From Larimichthys crocea (taxonomy: Eukaryota; Chordata; Actinopteri; Sciaenidae): a stretch of DNA of 64,000 nt. Every line of letters starts with the position of its first letter. Position 1 is the first letter of the stretch. Of this stretch, positions 13,190-25,229 are shown one piece after another. Below the pieces are notes generated by a model. The model searched no databases. It was not told where the DNA came from and saw only the letters and a program-made list of their open reading frames with translations. The position numbers and the translations under genes were made by a program. The stretch is taken from the NCBI RefSeq assembly GCF_000972845.2, contig NC_040020.1, forward strand, positions 1,240,669-1,304,668, in the 5' to 3' direction.

Positions 13190-13550
13190 TCATATATATA
13201 ATATATATTATATATATATTCTATATATATATTATATATATATATATTATATATTATATATATATATATCGTATAGTTCGCTGTTACTTGGATTTTATCT
13301 TACTGCTACTGGTTTTATTTAACTGTTATTTATACCCTGCGTATATAGTGTTAAATTGTATATCTTATAGGTGTATAGTGGGTTAGGGTTAGTATTTTCT
13401 TGGGATGTTTTGTTAGGTTAGGTTAGGTTAAATGTTTTTGTTTTTTCTTGCTATTACTTACTATCTAACTTACCGTTTGGGAGCTGCTGTAACAAACACA
13501 ATTTCCCTGCTGGGATTAATAAAGTATTTCTGATCTGATCTGATTCCTAC
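13190..13550 (+). mobile_element. TA microsatellite followed by a LINE 3' end
   Basis: An imperfect TA-rich tract (13190-13270) is followed by the LINE 3' end seen also at 5780-5915, here with a telomere-like run of 'ggtta' repeats near 13413-13430. The left copy has a non-repetitive replacement for the TA tract, so this stretch differs between the copies. Confidence 0.6.
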
Positions 13551-13868
13551 GTACATGAAGACGCTGATATTATATCATAAGACTGGAGGTTTTTGACGTC
13601 AGAAAGTGTGCAGTTCATGTATTTACATGCAGGAATCAGGATTCAGCGACATTTAAATCAGAATCTGAGCGGAGATGGTGGGTTGTTTGGTCACTACTAG
13701 TCAAATATGATTAAACCACAACCAACCACGGTCCTGGAGAAGCAGATCAGCTGATTCGAATGAAGATTTGAAACCAACATTTAAGGAACTCTTTATTTTA
13801 AGTTGCATTACATAGCCCAGCAACACTCCTGTCGTGCACTACATAGTAAAAACATAGTATGAGTCACA

Positions 13869-14141
13869 TTATCGTTGCAGGAAGGAAGCATGAATTGGCT
13901 CATTCATTAAATCTACAGGTCTTTTAAATGAAGCCTTCATTTCCTCAGGAAATATTGTGCCCGGTGGCAGACTGAACTGCTTAGTGAAGGCGAGGTGTAT
14001 ATATGGAACCAATCTAAACGTGGATGGTGTCATTTTTCCATCAGTCATTACATTGTGCATCAACACTTGCATACAGAACAACGTCAGAGCGACGTTCTTC
14101 AGATTGATCAGGTTGTTATTGTGCTGGATGATCAGGATCAA
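13869..14141 (-). CDS. Exon-like open frame, unidentified
   Basis: The minus-strand frame reads through about 90 codons to a stop at 13869. Its composition looks protein-like: a hydrophobic helix-like start ('LKNVALTLFCMQVLMHNVM'), then 'TPSTFRLVPYIHLAFTK', then 'LPPGTIFPEEMKASFKRP'. A possible splice acceptor lies just upstream on that strand near 14145-14150, so it could be a last exon rather than a complete gene. I do not recognise the family. It may equally be a relic of a repeat or a chance frame: no upstream exon or polyadenylation signal was tied to it. Confidence 0.3.
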   Translation of the reverse strand: MILIIQHNNNLINLKNVALTLFCMQVLMHNVMTDGKMTPSTFRLVPYIHLAFTKQFSLPPGTIFPEEMKASFKRPVDLMNEPIHASFLQR

Positions 14142-17130
14142 AGGTTTTACTGCTTTTAAACTTCATACTATAAGTTGTGCTGAACCTTGGAGCTCTTCAA
14201 ACCTTTCCCTCCTCTATGCAGCTTGGGTGAAGTTCTGCCAGAAATCCTACTCTGAAACAGAACTGATTTGAACAAAGACAGCCTTTTTACCGTGCGTCAC
14301 TTCAATTCGTTTCAACCTTAATGTCTCTGAGAGTACTCCTGCTGGGCTGCGGAGATGACCACATGCACTCAGCGTTCAGTGCGATGCTTCAGATCAATTG
14401 TGACGCATTGTGTCCTTAATAGAGGCAGAGCAGTGAGGAGAATGGAGGAGCGGCTTGGGGAGGGACCGGAAAAGACTAGAAATGTTTGTTTTTATGTTTT
14501 ATTGCAAAGACAACAGCTTGCTGACAATGTTTCAGAATATTATAGAAGGTCAGAGTTTTGATTTGTACAGTTTTTGCCTGCTATATAAACATTACTGAGA
14601 GAAATCACTGTATCTTACTCACAGTACATTACATTACTACTTCATAAATTAATAAATATTCAGCAGAATCAGAAAAGTTTAATAACCAGTCAATCAGTTT
14701 GACAGTAATAGGATTTAATCTTGTGTTTTCATTTTAAAAACTTTCATTTTAGGATTTAATTATGCTCTTACTGCCTGTCTGAAGACTTGTGCCAAAGCTT
14801 ATAAAAGAAACCAGATAGCAGACAGCTGGAGATCTTCTGTCACTCGGTAGAGGAAGTGCAGCTTGGTTTCCACTCAACACGTCCATCTGCGGAGGAAAAC
14901 AAACAGAGAAGAATGAAATGAGGTCTCAGGAGCTCGATATGAACCATGAAAACCAACCACTAAAAGATAAATCACAATGCCGCGCAGAGAAGAAGGTCCT
15001 CGCACACACAAAGTGCTTCAGAGTCTGAAAAGGAGAGACAGAAGGTAACAGACATTTATACAGTTCCTGTCTGGCACATGACATGACTGGAAGCCTTCAA
15101 CGTGATAACAGGAAGGTTCAGCTGATGGTCTGTCTTAGTCTTGAAGATGATCAACAAGGACTCCTCATACACAGTTTGCTCCACAACCTTTCTCAAAGGT
15201 TAACAGTGTAATGGATGAATTTGTCACCGCATCATCTTTTCTCCGTTTTTTTAAATTATTATTATTATAACACCTTGATGACGGGCACACATGTTACTTT
15301 CCCCTTGTCTGCTTCAGGCAAACACTGGCCTGAAAACCAAACATGTCCTGCTTTTCTTTCAAGAATGCTTCTTATTTTTCTCTTTTGTTCATTTTTGTCA
15401 TTAAGTACATTGACATTTGACAAGATGACATATAAGATTTTTTCCTTTCAGTCCACACGCTGGTTAATGGATCACGTAATGTCATTCCTGTCTGGTTCTA
15501 ACTGAGGTTACAGTTACATAAAGCAAACACAGTGTGGGCGACAAACCACCTTTTTTGTTTTTTGTATTCAGCCAAGATATTGCTGAAGGCAAAATGTTGC
15601 ATTTCAACCAAATCTGTATTTTTCTGGCTTCACTTCTTTTCCATCCGCTGCCTGAGAATGTAAGAGTTACTTCTGTATAACTGATATGGGATAAAGTGAG
15701 CAGGTTTCCATGTACATAAAAGTAACTTTATTCATGTATTAATGTTTATTAATTAAATGTTTGCATCTGAACAGTTTCATGGGAAAAAACAGCTTCATAC
15801 TTCTATGATCGACAGGCAGCGTTCTGTGTGCCTCGGCTGAGCCAGTGGGTCTGCAATAACGTGTTATAGTCCTGTGTACGCTTTACATTGAAGTCACTCC
15901 GACATGTAGAGTATTAACTTCAGAGCAATCAGTGAGTGGAGAAACATTATGTGGTTTTATAAAGTGTGTTGCTCGGGCAATAATTACAATAATCTGTCAT
16001 TAGAGGCTGTGTTAAGGAAAAAAAGGACGTACAAGATAATTACACTTCACGGTTGTTATGGTATTGACTGCAGGAGAAAAAAAAGAAAAGTGGAGTGCAT
16101 TCATAGAAAATGTTCAATGGTCGGGTCAACATGTCAACATGACAAACTCTCTCCCTCATAATTTGTGGTAAACGATTGTGACAGGCAGTGTAGCGATTAA
16201 AAAGCAGCAGAAAAGAACAAACAGTCGAGTTTGCGTATGGAATTGAATCAATATAATTATCGCATGAGTTTTCAGAGGTCTTTTCAGAAGAACATTCCCT
16301 CTTTATGTTTCTTATGACATCATTTTGACGCCTCATTGTTTTGTTCAATGGCAAAACAATATTAAAAATGTACTGTAGTAAATGTAAATGAGCAACTCTT
16401 GCTGCTTGCTCCTTAAGGCACCCCTCGATACGCCGAGCATCTACAGGCAGCAGTGAATAAATCATCAAGATGCAGCCAACATGCACCGTATAAAACTTTT
16501 TTAGTTTGAGCTTGTTCTGTTCCAGAAGTCTCTGGGTCTAACTTGTTATGCTGATGGTTCAGTTTGCAGTGCCAGCTCCTCAGATGTTTTTTTCTCTATC
16601 TGTTGTGTAAAAATCACGTTTTTTTTAAATTCAGCTGAAGCCAATATGTTTAAATTACATGACAAAATGTGCCAATATTAATATTAACCTGCAAAGTAAT
16701 TAAAGTAATGAAAGCTCTGTATATGCTCTGATTTACACGACTGCACTGGAGTGTATTTGTGTGCATCTAAGCATGGATAAGCCTGTGTGGATGAATGTGG
16801 GTGGATGTAGACATTGGGTGGGTGTAAAGCAGTATTGGGTACTTGCATAGTTGTTTTGTATTGTTAAAATAGCAGAAAAAATAAATACTCATGTAATGTA
16901 CAAGTACCTTTTGAGTTTACTTGAGTAGATGTACTTAGTAACTTTCCATCACTGCTAAAAAGTGTGTAACTTTGGAGAATCCTAAAGCCTTTTAAAGAAT
17001 TTTTAATCATAATCCAGTGATTCGTTTATTGTTTTAAATTATTTTCAAATTTGCTATTTTAATGATTTTAAATGACATTCTGATGTTTTTAATTAAATTT
17101 TCTTCTCTTTTTACATTTTTTTTTTCTATT
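14142..17130. other. No gene recognised; one degraded repeat
   Basis: AT-rich sequence with only short frames. The longest, on the minus strand at 16040-16486, has no recognisable motif and no splice context. At about 16835-16955 there is a degraded interspersed repeat of the fish type in which 'tacttgagtagatgtactta' precedes a phrase about 'actttccatcactg'; related fragments lie near 59720-59830 and 61520-61690. Confidence 0.45.
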
Positions 17131-17139
17131 GCTATTGCT

Positions 17140-17244
17140 TGTCTTAATGTCAAATGTCTTTTCTTGCCTCTGTAAAGCACTATGAATTGCCTTGTGTACG
17201 AATTGTGTAAATAAACTTGCCTTGCCTTGCCTTGCCTTGCCTTG
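17140..17244 (+). mobile_element. LINE-like 3' end with a CCTTG repeat
   Basis: 'ctgtaaagcactatgaattg' followed by 'gtgtaaataaacttgccttg' and further CCTTG units has the layout of a fish non-LTR retrotransposon 3' end: a stem region, an A-rich signal, then a short tandem repeat. No coding part is left. Confidence 0.5.
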
Positions 17245-19545
17245 TATTATCGATATATAGTGTCTCTTACTTACTGTACAGTGCAGTCAGGCTGTATATC
17301 ATCTCATTGTCAGTATGGACACGTGGCGTGATTACCTGACTAATGGACCTATTTGACACATTCTCACTTGTCAAAGGAAAGCACACTAAGAACATTATTA
17401 AATAACAAAACGTGTGCTTCAGGTCGATCTTCACTGTGAGGAATCGAAGGACGAACTTGTTCAGCTCAGGTTGTCCTCCCTTGAATATTAAAACACATAT
17501 ATAACACTAGAGAGGGTCTTGGTATGGCGACAACACAGTTATACCAAGAACTTAAAGCAATATTACATCCAGGTTTATTTAACTCATCTAACGCCATATG
17601 GAAACTATCACTAGACAGGTGCCAGACAGTATATGTGCGCTACTTAGACAAGGCTGACATCTTATCATTACCTACTGTACCCTGCTGCTTATGAAGTGTG
17701 AAAGACAGCGAGTGGTCTTCAGGTCAACTAACCATGTCAGTGCACAAATTAAACATTAATTATACCGCAGCATTATTTTAGAACAGGTTGCATACCTGTA
17801 TTTGGTAGAAAAAGTTACTATGACATGTTATTTATGCTCTGATGGTATTTATGCAAAGTCAGTGTACAGTAAAGGAAGTTTTGAGTCATTGTAACGCAGT
17901 TTGTTGCAGGTTTTTTAATGCCATGAGGCAATTTTTGTATGTGCATGGCCACAGAAAGAGGTGTGAATAAGCAAGGAGATATACGCAATAAGAAGTCAGT
18001 GGAGTTATCCATGTATACAAGTTTTTGACCGTGTAAGTGTGGAGCATCTAGTTTGGTTCAACTTTTACGATGCTGCAAGTTGTTAATATTTAAATAAATC
18101 ATCATCGCCTGTCTCTTTGCATCGTGATTACAAGTCAAAATAAGGCTAAGAACTTGGAGCTAGTGGTAAAATACAACCGTGAACTTCTTCTGAAATGAGA
18201 AGTTAATCATTTACAACCTGATAACTCTGAATCAAATACTACACAGTGCACAATGGTGAGTTACTAGAGAGCAGACTGAGATATGCGATAGGCTATCAGC
18301 AATTATCATTCAGATAATAAATATTTAAGAAGTAACATACTGTCCACTTTCTTCACAAGTCCTTCTCCAGGTGCCACAAAAATAGTCACGACTCATTAAT
18401 TACTCATTACTCACACATTAGATATTCTTTTCGTAGTACAACCCCCAAACTAACAAGTAGCTACGTAGTTTTTACCGGTGAATTCACAGTTTGGTTCTTA
18501 GTAACGAAGCAGAGGCAGCAGGATTCTCCATAAAATCCCTGTTTGTGTTCTGATTCAATCATCTCTCCCCTGTCCATCAGATGTCCTCTTCATGTGTCCT
18601 CTCTCTGGGCACCATTCTAGATGGTTCATGAGGCCAACTGTGCATATGTTGTCCAGTATTGTTTGAAAATGGTGTCAGGCCGTGTTCCAGCAGTTTCTGA
18701 GTCACATCACCTGTATAACTTTTGTTTTGCCTCTTGTGACTTGATTTCACATTCCTGTATCAGTATGCTGTTCCTGATGTGTAGCACAGATGGACAATAA
18801 ACAAGACGTGCCGGGTATAAATGGGACAGAGACACATATTATGATGATTGTGCACGCGAAATAATATCAGAACTGAGGGAAACAAACAAGTTTCATTGGC
18901 ACAAATGTTATTTGCATGTCAAGCAAACTGTTTTGAAACAGCCTCTTCTTCCATTCTTGCACCTTCTTCATCAGGATCATACTTTTTTTTTTTTAATGGT
19001 TGACGTACTACATGTATTTGTCAAGAATAGGATTGTGCAAATGGACATTTGTACTGCCGCAAAGTCCCAGACTTGATGGACAGCTGATCAAAAGAAAATC
19101 AATCGACAATGTAGCTTGTAGATGAAATGCAACACAAACAAAACCAGGTTTTTAGAAAATAGAAAGAGAAATAAGGAAGAGAACAATCACTTCTTTCAAC
19201 ACCAAAATAAAAGCAAATGGAAAGAACACATTAAGTTCTGATTTGCTGTTTTTTAAATAAACTTGTTTGCCGGGTGAAGTGTGTCCTGCTCTTACCTCCA
19301 GAGTGAAGTCTCTTCTTTTCCCCTTACGTATTGACTTTTTATGTGGCCTGACTGTTGAACAGAGTAAGAATAATATTGTCTCTTTCACTAGTCCTGAGTT
19401 CTGCCTCATGTGTTTGTGGCCTCTACGTGGTGGAGAGAGGTCAGGTCTTACTTATTTAGATCCATATTCTTTACCTGTAACATGTCATCCTGATTTTTCA
19501 CATTGCGTTTCTCTGTTCTGTACACAGTATCTATTTTCTGTCATA
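17245..19545. other. No gene recognised
   Basis: About 2.3 kb without a supportable feature. Frames are short, with no domain, no CpG cluster and no clear transposon ends. If 19551-19691 is a true last exon, part of this stretch would be its intron. Confidence 0.4.
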
Positions 19546-19550
19546 TCCAG

Positions 19551-19691
19551 ATCGATGTAGCCTTGAAAAATGACTTTCCACCCAAGGTGCCACCACCTTA
19601 TCCTGAACTACGACGCTCCATCTACCGGGTCAGAGGTGGAACTTTAGCTCAAACCAACTTCGAGAAGTACAGCTGGTCGTTTCTGTCTTAA
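19551..19691 (+). CDS. Probable terminal coding exon of an unidentified gene
   Basis: A splice acceptor ('tctgtcatatccag') is followed by 46 codons and a TAA. The peptide is rich in proline and tyrosine at the start ('VPPPYPELRRSIYRV') and ends '...NFEKYSWSFLS'. A canonical AATAAA lies 200 bases downstream at 19891-19896, giving a sensible 3' UTR. I do not recognise the protein. The short, Tyr/Pro-rich C-terminus resembles those of small ciliary or cytoskeletal proteins, but that is only an impression. No upstream exons could be assigned, so it could also be a stray frame. Confidence 0.4.
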   Translation: MDVALKNDFPPKVPPPYPELRRSIYRVRGGTLAQTNFEKYSWSFLS

Positions 19692-19890
19692 AGGTTTTAA
19701 GCCAACTAAAGGACAGATTAATTACGATGTTTAAATGTGCGGGGTGTTTGAGAAATTCATGTCGTGTTTTTTGACATTTCATTTGAGAGATTTGTATTGT
19801 AGTTTTTAAGTTTTGCTCTTTTTGTGCAAATACAGTATTTAGTCCAAACTGGCTTATTTGTTTTGATTTTTTTACTTTAAGTCATGACAG

Positions 19891-19896
19891 AATAAA
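19891..19896 (+). promoter_or_regulatory. Polyadenylation signal AATAAA
   Basis: A canonical hexamer 200 bases after the stop codon of the candidate exon at 19551-19691, followed by a GT-containing stretch. It supports, but does not prove, that this exon is the end of a transcript. Confidence 0.45.
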
Positions 19897-19919
19897 GTCT
19901 GTAAGTTATATTTTAAAAA

Positions 19920-22900
19920 ATCTTAACAAACTGGGACGTAACAAACAGCAATGGTAGTGTATCGCTGTCAATCAATCATGGCCACAGCTTCTTCTGTGCA
20001 ACGTGAATACTTTAATGTCCGTCTCAACAGTAGGACAACTGAACACTGACCAACAACGTGATACTCCACCAATACAAACACTCACTTATATTATAGGCAA
20101 GGTGTACCGTAAAATATAGTTCCTCTTCCGAATCAAGGAATAATAATTATTAATTAAATTATACTAATAAAAAATAAATAATAAATAAATCTTATCGTTT
20201 ACAGTAGTTTAATTAAAGCAGATATGAAAAATGGTGTGTGTGTATGTGTGTGTGTGCACGTACTTCATGCCACTGCTGCAAAACTGAAGACAAAACAAGG
20301 TTACCACAGGTCAGACGCCTTCTCCTCCTCTTCAATTGTTTTTTCCTCTTAGCTTTTGGGGGCGTTTTTTCTTAGTGGTAGACAGTCTGTAAAGTCCTTT
20401 GAGCTTTTGGGCTGTCGAAAAATAAAACTGACCTGACTTGACCCGACTATGCCAGTATTCAGTAAATCCACAAAACAGCCCATGACTCAGTGTTTTTGTC
20501 CTTTGTGTTTCACTTTCTGCCTGTGTCTCCTGGTTTATCTGTCTGTGGGTGTGGTCCCCCTTCTTCACTCTGTCTCCTGGTCTGCCGTCAATCCATCGCC
20601 TCTGCACAAACACCCAATCTTCTCCTGCTCCAAAGCTAGTTTACTTAGCATCTGTCTCGTTTTCCTGTCTGTGAGACTTACATCTGTCTCAGGATTATCT
20701 GCCTTCCTGTCCTTCTGGCCATCCACCAAACACGTCAGCCAGCTCTCGTCTCTAGTATTCCCTCTGCTATGCTAAGCCTCCATCTGGATTCCTTCTGCTT
20801 CACCTCAGCCAGCCACATTTTTATCACTTCTGCCGGTATTCACGATAAAAAGCTTGTTTTCACATCCTTTCCTGTCCTGTGGGTTCAGTTTGTAAAACCG
20901 TGACACTGAATTCTGAGCACAAACATTACCATAGATAATAATTTACAATACTACAACTAAAATTCAAGCGTTGCTTGTACCACAAGTATTTTGGGCCACA
21001 AGGAAGAGGAGTAATTTGCAGGAATGCAGATGTGGAGCCGGTGTTGTGCCAGAACCGGAGCTGGGTAAGTGGTACAAGTGTAACCAGGCTCAGCAACCTC
21101 TATCGACATAATGACAGTGGTATTACACGCTGAAACTGGGAGTCCTAAATCGCAAAAATACCAGTTACACAATTTATTATCAAAAGCAAACAGAGCAACC
21201 TTTAACAGAACTGTACCCACACAACAAATACATGTTGGACTTAACTCTGTCAACCCATTTGAAAACTTTATTTTCCTTTTATAATCATGGTTGAAGCTTC
21301 AGTGACAATAATGAATTGAATGAAATGAGTAGCCAGAAAAAGACAGCAGTAAGAATCCATACAGAAAATTATGTCATTGCACTCCTTTGTAGGTTGATTC
21401 ACGAGCCAAATATTTACCAGTTACTAAAGCTATTGGAGAGAATATTTCAGACAAGGTTAAGCATTGTGGAGCCCAAATATGAATTCAGATTGAACATTGT
21501 CAGCTTTTCAATTAAGAAAAAAAAAAAGAATAACTCTTGGGTGAAAACACTCTTTTTATAACATCATGGCACAACAATGTTGTCCCTCAAACGCCGTCCG
21601 GAGACCTGCAAAAATAATTATTTAATTGTGAGCAGTGGAGCTCATCTGGCAGGTTTTACACTCACTGGAAACCACTGCTTAGCTATCTAGATGGTCTACC
21701 AGCTCGGGAGGTTTCTCCGTAAGAACACAGTGGATGGCAAGGTACGAACCCGCCCCTCTGTGCCGTCAGAGACAGATAGCTTGGATGATAGAGGAGTAAG
21801 CAGCCATTAATATTTGCTTTGTACTTATAATGATCAGCTATAGCACCCTCTGTTGTTGTTGTTTTGTTAGTTCTGTTTTTGTTTGTTTGTTTGTTTCTTG
21901 GGTACATTTGCCATTTTATTTATGTAATGTAGGATATTATTTCACATGTGTGTGGTTATACCTACTTATTTGTACTGCACTTTAATTATGTAAGAGGGTT
22001 GGGGGAGTAAGTTCTTAATGTGTTTAAAAAGAAGAAGAAAAAATTATTTTTGTATGCACTGTATTGTGTTTTTGTAAGAAATTGTATGCTGGCATGCACT
22101 GTCAGTGCACATGTCTTTGTCTTACAATTGGTAAATAGAAGTTATAAAAAAAAAAAAATGTGGGCAGTGGAAACAAACCGAAACATTTACATATCATCCC
22201 CTTTTAAGTCGATAGCAAATTTTGTTACCACACAGTTGCGTCTTAACACATTCAGCCGTCACAGAACATAATTAACATTAATTTGTGAGTGTTTTATCTC
22301 TCCTCTGGGCTCTGTGTTTGATCTCCTCCAACAACTCCAGAGGGGAAACATCTGGCTGTCTAGCTGCTCTAAACGCTCCACTATGTTCACCAGCTACTTT
22401 CTAACTCTTGCTGATGTGTTGTTTGGTGCTCAGCAGGCAGTGTGCAGTGGGTTTTTAGAGAAAATAAACAACAACACAGACAGACAACACACTCAAACTC
22501 TTGATGAAGCTGAGGTGGATCTGAGGATTTCACATGCTTATAAGATGAACACAGATGCACACGTTAAAAAGCACAAATCATGCATCCATTCTACAAGTGG
22601 CTATGTCTAATGGAAAAAAACACATCTATACCTCTTATTACCTTAGATCATCTAAGGTAGCCTTGGTTACCAGAACTGTGGAGAGCCTGAAAGCCAAAAC
22701 AAACCTGCCTTCTCCTTCTGTTGCAGCATGTCCACTTTTTTTGTACTCACCACCAAGTCCTCTTTATTCCACCAGGATGTTAATATGACTTTTAATTTGA
22801 TATTTCTGGGTGTTTATGAACTGAAATAGAAAGAATCACAGTCACCATTACTCTGTGTTCTTTGTCAAAGGAGTTGCCTGTGAGGAAATAATTCAGTTCG

Positions 22901-24360
22901 TCTGTCTACAACAAAATTGTCACTGTGTTGATTAAATATTTTTCCATGAAGCACATTTGTCCAGTCTTAAACAAGCTGAATGTTACAGGACGTTCCCATT
23001 TATGCCACGTAACTGTGAACAAAGAAATTCTCCGCCATTTAAAGACAAGTTAAATATAGACTTTTAAAACGAGACTGTGGGTTGCCATCGTGCCTAAAGA
23101 CTGTTAATACAGTGATAAAACTGTTGCAGTATTATGTGCATAAATATTACCTCCACTTGTTTACACCGTTTTAATGATAATCCATGAATCCGCTACACCT
23201 TGTAATGTGGCTCAGAGGAAGTGACACTGGTGCATCCTGCAGACAAAATACTGGAAAAAACAAAACAAAAACAGACTCACAAACTTTTAATGGATGGCTG
23301 AAGAGGCTGCCAAGCTGTCTGGTACATATATACACACACAGGCTGTATTTATATATAAATATATGTGTGTGCATCATGCATTTACTAAAAATTTAAGATA
23401 CCCGACTGATTCATATGAAAGCTGAGAACGTCTCTGAAGTGCAGCGGCCTTTGACCTGATCTGGATATTATCTATCCGCAGTGCCTGTGTGGTCGTGGGT
23501 GAAATAATGAGGCTAAATTAGTCCATGGCACTGAAAGGAGGCGACCGAGACAGACATTCAGACAGAACATGTCACTTAGTTCAGTTTCTTTGTCTGCTGG
23601 CTTTTCATGGTTGTAAATAGAACTTTGGGCCATAATTCTGTTTTCCCTTCTTTGTAATCCACATGCAGAGAACCTTGGAGAGGAAGTGAATAAAAAAAAA
23701 GATGTTATTGTGTGACACTCGCTGCTGATTTTGAGTGTTCATTGTGAATAGACAGTTTTGTTTGTTTTGACAGTTATGGCTGAGGCACTGTGAATAGATG
23801 ATATTCAGATCAGTATTTGTTATTTAAAGCTGTCTCGGCAACTGCACTTAAAAGACGTGATACATCATCATCAAAATACCTTTGTGTTCCCAACATAATG
23901 AGATAATTATCACGGGAAAACCAAGCAGCAACTTTCATGGCTATGAAACCAGTGCAAAAATGCCCAAAACTGCAGTTCCTCAACAGACACTGAGCTTCAC
24001 CACGGCTCTTTGGAAACCTGTTAATGACGTCACGGATATGACGTCCGCAGTCTTTGAAGGAAACAAGCTTTATTATCTCAAGATAATGAAATAATTAAAC
24101 TGTGATCTTCAAATAACGACATTAAAACAATGATTTCAAACATTGCCGTTCTCAGCTTTTGTAGATTTCATGGTTTCTGATTAAAGAATTCAGCTTTGAA
24201 CTGATTTCATTTTTGGATCCTTTTTTATTGTGTGAGAAACCATTTTATAAATCTTAAGTACAGACCCACTCTTGCCATCTTTAAATTATCAACAAATTCC
24301 CTATAGAGAGCAAATCAAACATTAAATGCAAGTATTTAAGTCAGTGCCTGATATGAAGGA
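19920..24360. other. No gene recognised; scattered degraded repeats
   Basis: At about 20380-20450 a LINE-like 3' end ('gtaaagtcctttgagctttt' then 'aaataaaactgacctgac') is visible. At about 22310-22500 there is a stretch that resembles a fish interspersed repeat ('cgctccactatgttcaccag'). Between 20470 and 20870 the plus strand is pyrimidine-rich. A TG tract lies at about 20232-20258. None of the open frames shows a family motif. Confidence 0.4.
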
Positions 24361-24368
24361 TTTAAGAA

Positions 24369-24478
24369 AATCAAATCAGATTTTATTTGTATAGCCCAAA
24401 GTCACAAAGTACTTAGACCCTCGGTTCCAGTGAGGACAAACTTGCCCACAAAAAACCTTTTAACAGGGAGAAAAGATA
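24369..24478 (-). mobile_element. L2-like LINE 3' tail
   Basis: This is the reverse complement of the 3' end of the L2-like element at 32281-33540. It carries the shared phrases 'tttgtatagcccaaagtcac' and, after 'agaccctcggttc', 'aacttgcccacaaaaaacct'. It is truncated to the last 110 bases. Confidence 0.75.
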
Positions 24479-24889
24479 AATCATTATCATTATTCAATAA
24501 AATCTCTTTCCTCTTTCCTCACCTGAAATAAAATGAAATGTGTTTTAATCCCCAACTCAAACCTCTGGACAGTAAATTCTCCCAAAACAACACGCATTAA
24601 TTAGACTCTGTGATGTGTTTTTTTGGTAGTCTCAGTAAAACATGCTTAAATTGTCCCAGCAATTTTCACAATTTCCGTCCTCGGTGGATGTGCTCTATCT
24701 TTCCTTTCATATCCTAAAAAGACGGGGTACACAGCTTTCAGACTTTTCCAGATATAAAACATCGAAATCAATTCTTAAGCTCTCAATCTTAGAACTCACC
24801 GTTCTTCATGGGACTTAAACGAACTCTGTGAAAGGTCTGCCAATTTTCTTTTCATAACCCGGGCTGCAGAGGAGTGGGAGAGGCAGAGA

Positions 24890-25225
24890 GAGAGACAAGA
24901 CTCAACACACTGGGCCAGAGGTCCAGCTCTGTCCTGGACTGCCCTTTAGACTTCATAGAGGAAGTGGGGGAGAGGCAAAGCTGACATCCATCATTAAGAA
25001 CTCCTCTCACCTCCGGCAACAGACTGTGGGGGCTTAAACAACTCCTTCAGCAACACATCACTGCTCCCACCATGTAAGAGGAGCTCTGCGCTCTTTAACA
25101 CCAGCATGACTTCATGACTTTTTCTATATGTTCCTTACCTGTGAATAATTTATTATCAACCTTCTGTACATGAGCTACTGTGGCAAGCGAAGTTTCCCCG
25201 TGTGGGATCATTCAAGTCTATCTTA
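24890..25225 (+). mobile_element. LINE C-terminal and 3' UTR fragment
   Basis: The plus strand matches the end of a fish non-LTR retrotransposon. It has the sequence around 'ctctgtcctggactgccctt', then 'agactgtgggggcttaaaca', and the 3' end 'ctactgtggcaagcgaagtt' with 'tccccgtgtgggatcattca'. The 3' end is related to those at 36.6-38.7 kb ('cttccccgtggtgggatgaa'). The frame is broken by stops, so it is an old, 5'-truncated copy. Confidence 0.6.
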
Positions 25226-25229
25226 TTGG

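Larger units (their letters stand above)
6832..13637. repeat. Right copy of the duplicated segment
   Basis: This is the counterpart of 1-6008. It begins inside the 3' tail of a LINE (6190-6875) whose body is present here but would lie upstream of the window in the left copy. It continues without a break past 13637 into single-copy sequence, so it is the better assembled version. It alone carries 12345-13130. Apart from the hAT element and a LINE 3' end, the sequence is AT-rich and I see no gene. Confidence 0.9.

Noticed and set aside
13413..13430. Telomere-like repeat run
   Set aside because: The unit is GGTTA, not the vertebrate TTAGGG, and the run is only a few units within a LINE 3' end.
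16040..16486. 148-codon minus-strand frame
   Set aside because: No motif, AT-biased composition, no promoter or polyadenylation signal; length is within chance for this amount of sequence.
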